A DNA stretch of 64,000 nucleotides from Pectobacterium polonicum (GCF_005497185.1 NZ_RJTN01000001.1:458843-522842), one strand, 5' to 3'; positions 18,674-27,200 are shown, counted from the stretch's first letter. Made by a program: numbers and translations. Notes: generated by a model not told the origin, from the letters alone.

Positions 18674-19929
18674 CGCGTAGAGTTTCCTTGTGGCGTCAGG
18701 TAGCGGATGGCGGCCCAATATTGCGCCATCTCCCGTGCGGTATCCTGAAGGGCAATCCGGCTTTCGAGTAGCGCCCGACGGGCATCCAGTACGGCAGAAA
18801 GATTACTGCTACCGGATTGATATTGAGCCTGAATCAGTTTGATGCGTTGCTGTTGGAGAGGGAGAACTTCGTTGTTTTGACGCAGCCAACGTGACTGTGC
18901 GGCTTGATATTGAGCAATTAGCGTATCAAGTTGCGCCTGATGTTCTCGTTCGGTGAGCAGTACTCTGTCACGTGCTTCCATGCTGCGTGATACGTCAGCG
19001 GCGTAGTCTTTGTCCTGACGTTTGGATGTGAAGAGCGGCAGATCGACCGTCACCATCATGCCCGCCATATCGTCATAATCATCCCCACGCTTCGCGTAAT
19101 AGACCTCAACATCAACATTGGGGATGGCGGCGACGGCTGACTGTGCAGAGCGAGCCTGAGCTAGCTCTGCTTCACGCTGTGCCTGCTTCATTTCCGGGTG
19201 TTGATGAATGGCGCTGCTCAGCACATCCGGTGAGGCAGGCAGCCGTTCAAAGCGGGGAAGTTCGCTGTTTACATTGATATCCGCGATACCGGTAAGCTGC
19301 ACCAGCCGGGTGTGCGCGAGACGGATATCTCGCTCGGCGTCGGCCAGCCTGTCCTGCATAGCTGCCAGTGTCAGACGTGCATCCAGTACGCTACTGGCTT
19401 CGCTGCCTGCCGCCACACTCGCTTTTTGCGAGGCGATCTGCCGCTGGCTTTCGTTGACCAATACCGTGATCTCGCTTAACGCTTTGCGTGAGAGCGCCAG
19501 ATCCAGCCACGCCTGTGCCGTTTCCCGTTGCAGACGAGCACGAATACTTTCGCTATTACTTTGCAGCGCATCGGCTTCTACCCGAATGGCCTGCGCCTTG
19601 CTATCGCGCTTACGGCTGCTGACATAGGTTTGCATGACGCCGATACGCTGCATCGTCATGCCTTCCCGCGTGAGTCGGCTACCGTTGTTGCCGCCCAATG
19701 GTAGGTTCTCGACGCCAAATTTCAGTTTGGGATCGGGAAGTTGTGTAGCGGAGTCGGCCATGTTTTGTAGCGCGTTAATCTGGTGTTGATTGGCTGACAG
19801 ATCGGCGGAGTAACGCTCCGCTGCCTGTAAAGCCTGATCAAGACTCAGATCTGCCGCAAAGACAGCGGCAGGCAGCCACAGCAACATCGCCAGACACGCG
19901 CGCGTGGCGTCGTGTTTGGATACGTTCAT
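18670..19929 (-). CDS. cusC: CusC-type TolC-family outer-membrane efflux protein
   Basis: A 419-residue TolC-family protein with a signal peptide (LAMLLWLPAAVFA) and two internally related outer-membrane-efflux halves (LSLDQALQAAERYSADL, HPEMKQAQREAELAQA). No lipobox is seen, unlike E. coli CusC, and it is shorter than that protein, so it is closer to the CzcC/SilC-like group. It should form the outer-membrane exit channel for CusBA. The start follows CCGGAGCAC, 12 bases after cusF. Confidence 0.88.
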   Translation of the reverse strand: MNVSKHDATRACLAMLLWLPAAVFAADLSLDQALQAAERYSADLSANQHQINALQNMADSATQLPDPKLKFGVENLPLGGNNGSRLTREGMTMQRIGVMQTYVSSRKRDSKAQAIRVEADALQSNSESIRARLQRETAQAWLDLALSRKALSEITVLVNESQRQIASQKASVAAGSEASSVLDARLTLAAMQDRLADAERDIRLAHTRLVQLTGIADINVNSELPRFERLPASPDVLSSAIHQHPEMKQAQREAELAQARSAQSAVAAIPNVDVEVYYAKRGDDYDDMAGMMVTVDLPLFTSKRQDKDYAADVSRSMEARDRVLLTEREHQAQLDTLIAQYQAAQSRWLRQNNEVLPLQQQRIKLIQAQYQSGSSNLSAVLDARRALLESRIALQDTAREMAQYWAAIRYLTPQGNSTR

Positions 19930-19941
19930 GATGTGCTCCGG

Positions 19942-20295
19942 TTAAGGCTGCTGTGGCGTAATTACGGTCAGGGTATAGCCGCTATCGTTCTGGATAAAAC
20001 TGAACGTGACTGGTGTATTGACAGCGAGTGGCGTTATTTCGCCCGTTGCTGGCAGCGTGAATACCATTGTCATCGCTGGCCATTTTAGGTCGGCAACTGG
20101 GGCGTGAGAGAGCGTGACCCTATCGGCGTTCCACTGTTTAACAATCCCGGTAGTCTGATAAACGGTGGTCGTGGCCGCAGGAGGATTAGTCGGCATCATC
20201 GCGTGGTGCTGATGGTCGTTAGCCCACACGGGGAAGATGAAGGAAGAAACAGAAAAAATAAGGCCGCTGATCAGCGCCATATAAGTGATACGCAT
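19942..20295 (-). CDS. cusF: CusF, periplasmic Cu(I)/Ag(I) chaperone
   Basis: A 117-residue exported protein with a signal peptide (MRITYMALISGLIFSVSSFIFPVWA) followed by a His/Met-rich stretch (NDHQHHAMMP) and a CusF OB-fold. The metal site is VTLSHAPVADLKWPAMTMVF, with the His, the Trp that caps the metal, and two Met. CusF hands copper or silver to CusB. The start chosen leaves a normal signal peptide; an upstream in-frame ATG would add 22 residues. The same fold recurs at the end of CusB. Confidence 0.9.
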   Translation of the reverse strand: MRITYMALISGLIFSVSSFIFPVWANDHQHHAMMPTNPPAATTTVYQTTGIVKQWNADRVTLSHAPVADLKWPAMTMVFTLPATGEITPLAVNTPVTFSFIQNDSGYTLTVITPQQP

Positions 20296-20317
20296 AAAAA
20301 TAATCCCAATAAAAATA

Positions 20318-20362
20318 ATTGATAAACATAGTGTTGCGCACGCTGGCGCAGGGGTTATCAAT
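20318..20362 (-). other. Hairpin between the first copper gene and cusF
   Basis: ATTGATAA (20318-20325) pairs with TTATCAAT (20355-20362) across a GC-rich loop in the 75-base gap in front of cusF. It could tune expression of the first gene relative to the rest of the operon. No T-run is present. Confidence 0.3.
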
Positions 20363-20370
20363 CGCTTGGG

Positions 20371-20823
20371 TTATTCTCTAAATCGGCAGAAGCGGATCTC
20401 AGCCGGAGGGCCAGCCGCAGGGGGAGAGAACCAGGCATCGCATGACTGATTAGGTGTGACGGAGTTATCCGCTAACACCAACTCACCGCTGACCGGCAGT
20501 GCTAATAATACCTGCGCTCCATTATCCTGCTTCACGCTATCCGGCACGCAGTGCTTTTCACACAGCGGCGTTTGCTGGTCGAGTGCGTAAGACGCTTTCT
20601 CCGTATGATGAGCGTGAGAGGATAACGGCTGAATGCCGGCCTGTTGCAGATGGGCCTGATGCTGGATCGCGGGGGAGGTCTGGCTGAGCGACATATCGCA
20701 TTGATGACCTGCGATAGCCAGTTGTGCGTTTAGGAAAAGCCAGCACAGTGCCAATAGCCATCCCCACCTGCCTTTGTGACGCAGATGATGAATGAATAAT
20801 GGAGACCGTGATGATGCGGACAT
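20371..20823 (-). CDS. Exported His/Cys-rich protein heading the copper operon
   Basis: A 150-residue protein with a long N-terminal signal (hydrophobic core WLLALCWLFLNAQLAIA, cleavage probably before GHQCD). The mature part has spaced His and Cys residues (HQC, SHAHH, LCEKHC, QSCD) and ends PPAEIRFCRFRE. Small proteins with this signal, Cys and PPxxxxFC ending occur in copper-efflux operons of other proteobacteria; their role is not established. Metal capture in the periplasm is a reasonable guess from the residues and position. The ribosome site is AAGGAAATGCC. Confidence 0.75.
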   Translation of the reverse strand: MSASSRSPLFIHHLRHKGRWGWLLALCWLFLNAQLAIAGHQCDMSLSQTSPAIQHQAHLQQAGIQPLSSHAHHTEKASYALDQQTPLCEKHCVPDSVKQDNGAQVLLALPVSGELVLADNSVTPNQSCDAWFSPPAAGPPAEIRFCRFRE

Positions 20824-20916
20824 GGCATTTCCTTTTTGGATGTCGTGGCAGTGTAAGCGTCTGGGCAGGAAGGGGGCAAGCGGGGAATGGCATAGTTTTG
20901 TAAAGCCGGTTTGTAA

Positions 20917-20940
20917 ATTGGCAGATAGTCATCTGCCAAT
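20917..20940. promoter_or_regulatory. Perfect 10+4+10 palindrome upstream of the copper operon
   Basis: ATTGGCAGAT-AGTC-ATCTGCCAAT is a perfect inverted repeat 94 bases upstream of the first copper gene and 34 bases after the galM stop. It may end galM transcription (only a weak TTT follows on the minus strand) or bind a copper-responsive regulator. A possible -35/-10 pair, TTTACA and TATGCC with 17 bases between, starts immediately beyond it on the minus strand. It does not match the CusR box. Confidence 0.45.
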
Positions 20941-20974
20941 GTTATCAATGAGTTAATTATATTTAATCATACGG

Positions 20975-22021
20975 TTACTGGATGAGAAATTGGTACGTGG
21001 TATCCGAGCGATAGACTTTCCCCGGCTTCAGCCAGCAGTCAGGCTGCGGCCAGTCTGGGTGATTCGGGCTGTCTGGTAAGAACTCACTTTCCAGCGCGAC
21101 ACCGGCATAGTTTTTATACTGACCACCGTCTCGTGACGGTGTTCCGGCCAGAAAGTTGCCGCTGTAAAGTTGTAAGGCGGGGGCACTGGTGAAAACGCTC
21201 ATCAGCACGCGGCCATCGGATGACCATAGGTTGGCAGCCGGGCTTTCGCTGGAACCACAGGTACGATGCAATAAATAAGCATGATCGTAACCACCAACGG
21301 CCATTTGATCGCTATCGCGCAGGAAATCTTCCTCCAGTGTTTTCGGCTGGCGAAAATCCATTCCGGTCGCGTTTACCGGCGTCAGGTCGGCGTTGGGAAT
21401 CCCTGAACTATTGACCGGTAAATAATAGTCGGCAAACAGCTGTAATTGGTGTTTACGTACGTCAGTCAGATCGCCATCCAGGTTGAAATAGGCGTGGTTA
21501 GTCAGGCAGACGGGGCAGGCTTTCTCCACGGTCGCCTGATAAGAGATTTCTAACGAATTATGTTCGGTCAGTGCGTAGGTGACCTGAACATTGAGATGCC
21601 CTGGATACCCCTGATCGCCATCTGGCGAGTGTAATTGATAAGTGATCTGCGCTGCATCCTGACTGGCAATTCGCCAGCGGCGGGCATGAAAGCCTTCCGG
21701 GCCACCGTGTAGTTGATGCTCGTTCTGATTCGGGACCAGATGAAAGGTTTCGGTCTCTCGGCTGAATGTCGCTTTGGCTATGCGATTGGCATAGCGGCCA
21801 ATCGATGCGCCAAGATAAGCACGTTGTTGCGGATACTGTTCAGGTGATGAGCAGCCCAATAGGACTTCTCGCACCGCCCCCCCAGCTAGAGGAAGTTCAC
21901 AGGAAAGCCAGGTTGCGCCCCAGTCCATTAGGCACACGCGCATACCTGCCTGATTCTGCAAGGTCGTTAATTGAAACGGCTGACCATCGGGTGCCAGCGT
22001 GTTAAGACTTTCATTCAACAT
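20975..22021 (-). CDS. galM: GalM, aldose 1-epimerase (mutarotase)
   Basis: A 348-residue mutarotase converting beta- to alpha-aldohexose. It matches E. coli GalM throughout: LMDWGATWLSCELPL near the start, LGASIGRYANRIAKA, NQHQLHGGPEGFHARRW-type region with the substrate His, TNHAYFNLDG with the catalytic His, and LALESEFLPDSPNHPDWPQ-like ending with the catalytic Glu. The start MLNESL has ACAGGAGCAAG upstream. In E. coli it ends galETKM; here galT and galK are missing between galE and galM. Confidence 0.95.
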   Translation of the reverse strand: MLNESLNTLAPDGQPFQLTTLQNQAGMRVCLMDWGATWLSCELPLAGGAVREVLLGCSSPEQYPQQRAYLGASIGRYANRIAKATFSRETETFHLVPNQNEHQLHGGPEGFHARRWRIASQDAAQITYQLHSPDGDQGYPGHLNVQVTYALTEHNSLEISYQATVEKACPVCLTNHAYFNLDGDLTDVRKHQLQLFADYYLPVNSSGIPNADLTPVNATGMDFRQPKTLEEDFLRDSDQMAVGGYDHAYLLHRTCGSSESPAANLWSSDGRVLMSVFTSAPALQLYSGNFLAGTPSRDGGQYKNYAGVALESEFLPDSPNHPDWPQPDCWLKPGKVYRSDTTYQFLIQ

Positions 22022-22130
22022 GACTTGCTCCTGTAGAGACCTGGACAAGATAGAAAGAGTTGGCCGATGTGTGCAAGGTTGGGGAAGGCAGCAGAAATGC
22101 GTTTGCTGACAAAGTACGCCGAACGGTGAT

Positions 22131-22342
22131 AATGGGTAGATCGTAAAGACGCTGTAAGTACATCCCTGTAAGCTCAAGCCGCGCGGATATGAACCCCATC
22201 CCTGATATTCACCCTTGCAGGGCCGTCGCCAGCGACGTTCAAAAGCGTTCCTGACGCTTTTGTCCTTGGCGTGGACGCTTTACTCTTCTATCCCATTATC
22301 ACCGTTCCCATTCCGTAAATGGGTTTGTCGACGGTCTGAATC
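22131..22342. repeat. Dispersed intergenic repeat, copy A (long form)
   Basis: This 212-base stretch shares two outer arms with 41182-41316 in the opposite orientation. The left arm includes TAGATCGTAAAGACGCTG and TGTAAGCTC, and the right arm GACGCTTTACTCTTCTAT and GGTTTGTCGACGGTCTGAA. Between the arms this copy has about 80 extra bases with hairpins such as AAAAGCGT-TCCTG-ACGCTTTT (22241-22261) and CGTCGC-CA-GCGACG. It fills most of the 369-base gap between galM and galE, which otherwise shows no gene. Confidence 0.8.
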
Positions 22343-22390
22343 GACTCTGCTTATCTTCCCTTAATCTGCCACTCGACGTAAAAAACGCCG

Positions 22391-23410
22391 TTACGCTTCT
22401 TCGTACCCGTTAGGGTGGTTGGATTGCCAGCGCCAGGTATCCTGCGCCATTTCTTGCAATGAGCGTGTGACTCGCCAGTTAAGATCTTTCGCTGCACGTT
22501 CGGCATCCGCCCAATAAGCAGGTAGATCGCCCTGACGACGGGGAGCAAAATGGTGAGCGAGCGGTTTACCACAGGCTTGGCTAAAAGCCTCGACGACCTG
22601 CAATACACTGTAGCCTACGCCAGCACCGAGGTTGTAAATGTGCACACCAGCACGATTTTGCAGGATATTCATGGCGGCGATATGACCGTCGGCCAGATCG
22701 ACAACGTGGATGTAATCCCGTACACCAGTACCATCAACAGTAGGGTAGTCATTACCGAAAATCGCCAGCGAGTCGCGACGCCCGACAGCAACCTGAGAGA
22801 TGTATGGCATCAGATTATTGGGAATGCCCTGCGGATCTTCGCCCATCTCTCCAGATGGATGTGCGCCAACCGGGTTGAAATAGCGTAACAGCGTAATACT
22901 CCATTCCGGCTCGGCGTGCTGCAAGTCTTGCAGAATTTGCTCGACCATCAGCTTGCTGCGGCCATAAGGGCTAGCAGGATGTCCCGTTGGGAAACTTTCT
23001 TGATAAGGTGTGCGTGGCTGATCGCCATAGACGGTGGCGGAAGAGCTGAAAATCAAGTTTTTTACGCCAGCTTTCTTCATCGCCTCAACCAGTACGAGCG
23101 TGCCGTTGACATTATTGTCATAGTAACTCAGCGGCTCACGTACGGATTCACCCACGGCTTTTAAGCCAGCAAAATGGATGACGGAATCAATGGAGTGTTT
23201 AGCGAAAATGTCGTCCAACAGTGCGCTGTCGCGGATATCTCCCTGATAAAAAATGGGTGTTTTGTCGGTTAAGCGTGTAATGGTTTTAACGACGCTAGCC
23301 TTGCTGTTGCACAAGTTATCGAGAATGATGGGAGTGTGCCCGGCGGCCAGCAATTGTACACAAGTATGACTCCCTATGTAACCGCTACCACCAGTGATGA
23401 GAACGTTCAT
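22391..23410 (-). CDS. galE: GalE, UDP-glucose 4-epimerase
   Basis: A 339-residue SDR enzyme interconverting UDP-glucose and UDP-galactose, feeding surface polysaccharides. It has the NAD motif MNVLITGGSGYIGSHTC, the catalytic SSSATVYG, and YGRSK with the Tyr/Lys pair. An upstream in-frame ATG would add 12 residues; MNVLITGG is the family start. The Leloir genes galT and galK are not next to it, so here it may serve mainly polysaccharide synthesis. Confidence 0.96.
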   Translation of the reverse strand: MNVLITGGSGYIGSHTCVQLLAAGHTPIILDNLCNSKASVVKTITRLTDKTPIFYQGDIRDSALLDDIFAKHSIDSVIHFAGLKAVGESVREPLSYYDNNVNGTLVLVEAMKKAGVKNLIFSSSATVYGDQPRTPYQESFPTGHPASPYGRSKLMVEQILQDLQHAEPEWSITLLRYFNPVGAHPSGEMGEDPQGIPNNLMPYISQVAVGRRDSLAIFGNDYPTVDGTGVRDYIHVVDLADGHIAAMNILQNRAGVHIYNLGAGVGYSVLQVVEAFSQACGKPLAHHFAPRRQGDLPAYWADAERAAKDLNWRVTRSLQEMAQDTWRWQSNHPNGYEEA

Positions 23411-23608
23411 AATGACCTCTATTATCGCAATGCTGCAAAATAACATGGCTAGATACTGAAAAAGGTGATCTACAGCGAGAATCTGCCTCTGTTATCGATG
23501 GTTTTTTTACGAATAAACGTAGTGAAGCGTAAGCTATAGTGTAAATGAGCCTGGTCTTCTACCCTATATTTTATTTTGTGGTAGCGTTATCATCCCTGTT
23601 TTTAGGCA

Positions 23609-25084
23609 TTATTTACATAACTCATCAATCTGATAGCGATAGATGTCGTTGTGCGGAACGAAAGTCAGCCGGTGTGTGATGCACTCGGGCGCGTCTTCCG
23701 CGTGGTGAGAGACAAAGAGTAGCTGTGTTTCCCCTTCTCCAATCAAGATATCCAGCCAGCGGCGCACCAATTGCCGATTGAGTGGATCGAGCCCCTGTAA
23801 GGGTTCGTCCAGAATGAGCAGCGTGGGGTGTTTGACTAACGCACGAGCAATCAGCGTCAGGCGCTGTTGGCCCCAGGAGAGCGACTGAAATGGCGTATCG
23901 GCGATAGCACCATTGAGTCCAAGTAGGGTAAGCCATTGTTCGGTCAGGTGACGCTGACGATCGGAAACAGCCTGATAAATACCGATAGAATCAAAGAAAC
24001 CGGACAGGATAACGTTACGCACGCTGGTGCTGACGCGGTAATCCAGATGGAAACTGCTGCTGACGTAGCCGATGTAGCGTTTGATATCCCAGATGGTTTC
24101 ACCGCTGCCGCGTTTACGCCCAAACAGGGTAAGGTCATTGCTGTAGCCTTGTGGATGATCGCCGGTAATCAGGCTGAGCAGCGTTGATTTTCCTGCGCCA
24201 TTTGGCCCGACAATCTGCCAATGCTGGCCGGACAAGACTTCCCACGTGAGTTCATGAAGAATCGGGCGATCGTTATACTGCACCACGCCGTTGCGCAGTA
24301 GAACACGCGCTTTGTCGGGAGGAAGCGTTATATAACGCTGTGGATCTTCGGGTTCTGGCAGCGAACTTCCAGATAGCTTTTCGCTAAAAGCGAGCTGAGC
24401 CACCAGCGCCTCAGAGAGGATCGCTTCACGCTGGCCGATGCGGGTCAGCGTACAGTCTGCTAACACACCAACATGGTTGATAAAGTCAGGGATGTCGTCA
24501 AAGCGGTTGAGAATGAGCACCAGCGTATAGCCGCTGTCAGCCTGTTTCCGTAGTTCATCGGCAAGCTGCTGGCGGGAGGCAATATCCAGCCCGTCAAAAG
24601 GTTCATCAAGGATTAGAAGGTCAGGCTGAGGCATCAGCGCCTGACACAGCATTGCCTTGCGTGTTTCCCCTGTAGAGAGGTACTTGAAGCGGCGCTCCAG
24701 CAAATGCGCAATGCCAAACTGGTGTGCTAACTGTTGGCAACGTGCGGGATCGTTGAGGCTATCTTGAATGACCTCTGCCGTGGTGCGGCCAGTGTCATCT
24801 TCACCTTCACTCAGCATATCGGTGTTATTGCGTTGCCACTCGTCGGAAACCAGCTTTTGTAATTGTTCAAACGACAGGCGCACAGGGCGTTGGAATCCCG
24901 TGGTGCGTTCACCACTCAAGAGCGGCAGTTCGCCGGATAACGCTCGCGCCAGTGCCGATTTACCGCTTCCATTAGCTCCGACAAAGGCCCAGCACTGGTT
25001 TTGTTCAATCGTCAGTTCGTCCAGACGCAGCATGCGGGTATCGCTGAGACGAAATAACCCCTGCGTGATTTTCAACAATGACAT
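23609..25084 (-). CDS. modF: ModF, ATP-binding protein of the molybdate locus
   Basis: A 491-residue protein with two ABC ATPase domains in tandem. The first has Walker A GANGSGKSA at about residue 36 and LLILDEPFDGLD; the second has GPNGAGKST at about 293 and LLILDEPLQGLD. It matches E. coli ModF in length and position next to modE. It has no membrane partner of its own and its exact role (molybdate handling, or repair as its PhrA name suggests) is unsettled. It lies 53 bases after modE on the same strand. Confidence 0.93.
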   Translation of the reverse strand: MSLLKITQGLFRLSDTRMLRLDELTIEQNQCWAFVGANGSGKSALARALSGELPLLSGERTTGFQRPVRLSFEQLQKLVSDEWQRNNTDMLSEGEDDTGRTTAEVIQDSLNDPARCQQLAHQFGIAHLLERRFKYLSTGETRKAMLCQALMPQPDLLILDEPFDGLDIASRQQLADELRKQADSGYTLVLILNRFDDIPDFINHVGVLADCTLTRIGQREAILSEALVAQLAFSEKLSGSSLPEPEDPQRYITLPPDKARVLLRNGVVQYNDRPILHELTWEVLSGQHWQIVGPNGAGKSTLLSLITGDHPQGYSNDLTLFGRKRGSGETIWDIKRYIGYVSSSFHLDYRVSTSVRNVILSGFFDSIGIYQAVSDRQRHLTEQWLTLLGLNGAIADTPFQSLSWGQQRLTLIARALVKHPTLLILDEPLQGLDPLNRQLVRRWLDILIGEGETQLLFVSHHAEDAPECITHRLTFVPHNDIYRYQIDELCK

Positions 25085-25137
25085 TTTCTACCCTTCGTCA
25101 GTGGTTTGCTTCGAGGTCTATCGTATCCCACGTGAGA

Positions 25138-25929
25138 TTAACAAAGCGTGGCGATGATGACCCGGTCAGCATTAAAACAGGCTTTCACATCCGTTCCCTG
25201 CTGTAGTTTTTGTTGTTCAAGCAAGGTATTTGGCACCATGGCACACAGGGTTTCGCCCCCGTTAAGCGTAATCAGAAGTTCGCTGTTCTCCACACCCTGC
25301 TGAATGGCTTGAATCCGCCCCGCTAGGACGTTATCAGCGGCAGGCGCGGTAGATGTGGTGGCGTATACGTCGATCCACGGTGCTTTAATTAATGCCAATA
25401 CCTCTTTCCCTTTCTGTAATTGCAGACGTTCGGCGCTTTGCTGCGTAATCAGTGCGCTGATCGTTGTTTTACCATCGGCGAGCAAAATATCCAGATGTTG
25501 TTGTACCTGTTCTTCACTGCGTGCGAGCACGGTTCCAAAAAATTGGTTACGTGCGCTGGTTTGCAGCGAGAAACGCGCGATGGCTGCCAGCAGGCTATCC
25601 AACGGCAGCCCGTCTTCCTGCAAGACATCAAAGGCTTTTTGCTGAATCTGTGCGAGCAAATCGTACAGTTGGAGAAGGCGTTCACCGTAGCGAGTGAGTT
25701 GTGCACCGCCGCCACCTTTACCGCCAGTCATACGCTCGACGATAGTTTGCTCGGCCAGTTGGTTCATTTCATTGATGGCATCCCATGCGCTTTTGTAACT
25801 AATCCCCGCCAGTTTGGCTCCCTGACTGATTGAACCGGTATGACGAATTTGCTTGAGCAATTCAATACGCCGTGGGTCGGCGAATAAACGCTGTTGGAGT
25901 TTCAGGGTGAGAAGAATTTCAGCCTGCAT
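25138..25929 (-). CDS. modE: ModE, molybdate-responsive regulator
   Basis: A 263-residue LysR-like winged-helix regulator. Residues 1-120 form the DNA-binding domain (LLKQIRHTGSISQGAKLAGISYKSAWDAINEMN, then GGKGGGGAQLTRYGERLL), and two C-terminal MOP-type molybdate-binding domains follow (TSARNQFFGTVLARSEE, LLADGKTTISALITQQSA). It represses modABC when molybdate is plentiful; its site is visible in front of modA. The start MQAEILLTLKLQQ matches E. coli. Confidence 0.95.
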   Translation of the reverse strand: MQAEILLTLKLQQRLFADPRRIELLKQIRHTGSISQGAKLAGISYKSAWDAINEMNQLAEQTIVERMTGGKGGGGAQLTRYGERLLQLYDLLAQIQQKAFDVLQEDGLPLDSLLAAIARFSLQTSARNQFFGTVLARSEEQVQQHLDILLADGKTTISALITQQSAERLQLQKGKEVLALIKAPWIDVYATTSTAPAADNVLAGRIQAIQQGVENSELLITLNGGETLCAMVPNTLLEQQKLQQGTDVKACFNADRVIIATLC

Positions 25930-26125
25930 AGTGGGATCACCGTTAGAAAGTTTAATTCGCTGTATTGTCGCTATTTTCTTCATCAGGGGCAAATCGCACA
26001 AATAGACGCACTATTTTCTCTTACTGCGGTAGACTACGTAGCAATTACGACGATCTCGGCTTACAGTGAAATAGCGCATCAGACGGGCTAAAGTAACGGT
26101 AACCGTTGCAATAAGTGAGGTAAGC

Positions 26126-26281
26126 ATGTTGGAGTTATTGAAGAGCCTGCTGTTTGCAGTTGCTATGGTTCCTGTGATGATGGTAGTTATCATGGGGGCA
26201 ATTTACTGCCTGGGCGAAGTGTTTAATGTGTTGTCCCGCATCGGTCATTCCGACGGTCAGCGCGCAAAGAATCAGCACTGA
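26126..26281 (+). CDS. acrZ: AcrZ, small membrane partner of the AcrB multidrug pump
   Basis: A 51-residue protein read from ATG to TGA: it begins [19 protein letters not shown] and continues through [17 protein letters not shown] to a polar tail ending KNQH. E. coli AcrZ is 49 residues with the same start MLELLKSL, the same kinked hydrophobic helix with the central Pro, and GLGEVFNIFS. AcrZ lies in the inner membrane along AcrB and changes its substrate preference. It sits between modE (divergent) and modA exactly as in E. coli. AAGTGAGGTAAGC precedes the ATG. Confidence 0.95.
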   Translation: MLELLKSLLFAVAMVPVMMVVIMGAIYCLGEVFNVLSRIGHSDGQRAKNQH

Positions 26282-26303
26282 TTCACGATCCTTTCCTATT
26301 TTG

Positions 26304-26335
26304 ATGTCCGGCTTCTGGCCGGACATTTCTTTTCT
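26304..26335 (+). terminator. Intrinsic terminator of acrZ
   Basis: ATGTCCGG and CCGGACAT pair around a short loop and are followed by TTCTTTTC, 22 bases after the acrZ stop. Confidence 0.85.
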
Positions 26336-26382
26336 ACCTCTCCACATATACCTCTTTAAAGCACATGACACTGCTTCATCAT

Positions 26383-26408
26383 TCGTTATATCATTATTTA
26401 CACAACGA
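26383..26408. promoter_or_regulatory. ModE operator upstream of modA
   Basis: TCGTTATAT, eight bases, then ACACAACGA reproduces the known ModE site (CGTTATAT...ACATAACG in E. coli modA) with one change in the right half. It ends 19 bases before the modA start, where it should block modABC transcription when molybdate is abundant. Confidence 0.85.
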
Positions 26409-26427
26409 TAATTGTCAGGAGACAAGA

Positions 26428-27198
26428 ATGAAGCAGCAATGGTTAAAATGGTTTGCCGCACTAACCCTCAGTGCAGGAATGGCGTTGCCCGCTGTAGCAG
26501 AAGATAAAGTCACCGTGTTTGCCGCAGCATCACTAACCAATGCGTTGCAGGAGATCGCTACGCAGTATCAGAAAGAGAAAAACGTCGCTGTCGTGGCGTC
26601 TTATGCCTCTTCTTCAACACTGGCGCGCCAGATTGAGCAAGGTGCACCTGCCGATCTGTTCATCTCCGCTGACCAACAGTGGATGGACTACGCGCAGGAT
26701 AAAAACCTGATGGATACCGCCACGCGTCATACCCTGCTGGGCAATGAACTGGTGGTGATTGCACCGAAGGCGAGTGCGCAGAAAGATATCAATATTGACA
26801 ATAAAACCGACTGGAAAAGCCTGTTGAAAGGCGGCCACCTGGCCGTTGGCGACCCGGATCATGTACCTGCCGGCATCTATGCTAAAGAAGCCTTACAGAA
26901 TCTGAAAGCCTGGGATGAACTCTCCCCGCTGATGGCGCGAGCTAACAACGTGCGTGCGGCCATGGCGCTGGTGGAGCGTGAAGAAGCGCCGCTGGGCATT
27001 GTTTATGGTTCTGACGCGGTTGCCAGCGACAAAGTTAAAGTTGTCGGTACGTTCCCAGCAGCGAGCCACAAGCCTGTCGAATATCCGATGGCGGTAGTAA
27101 AAGAACATAAAAACCCTGCGGTTACGGGTTTTTATGACTACCTGAAAACGCCGGAAGCGGCAGCCGTGTTTAAACGTTATGGCTTTGCGCCGCGTTAA
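26428..27198 (+). CDS. modA: ModA, periplasmic molybdate-binding protein
   Basis: A 256-residue exported binding protein. The signal peptide ends at about residue 24 (LTLSAGMALPAVA), then VTVFAAASLTNALQEIATQY, ASYASSSTLARQIEQGAPADLFISAD and GDPDHVPAGIYAKEAL supply the oxyanion ligands of the family. It delivers molybdate to ModBC. The start MKQQWLKW follows CAGGAGACAAG. modB begins two bases after the stop. Confidence 0.96.
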   Translation: MKQQWLKWFAALTLSAGMALPAVAEDKVTVFAAASLTNALQEIATQYQKEKNVAVVASYASSSTLARQIEQGAPADLFISADQQWMDYAQDKNLMDTATRHTLLGNELVVIAPKASAQKDINIDNKTDWKSLLKGGHLAVGDPDHVPAGIYAKEALQNLKAWDELSPLMARANNVRAAMALVEREEAPLGIVYGSDAVASDKVKVVGTFPAASHKPVEYPMAVVKEHKNPAVTGFYDYLKTPEAAAVFKRYGFAPR

Positions 27199-27200
27199 CG

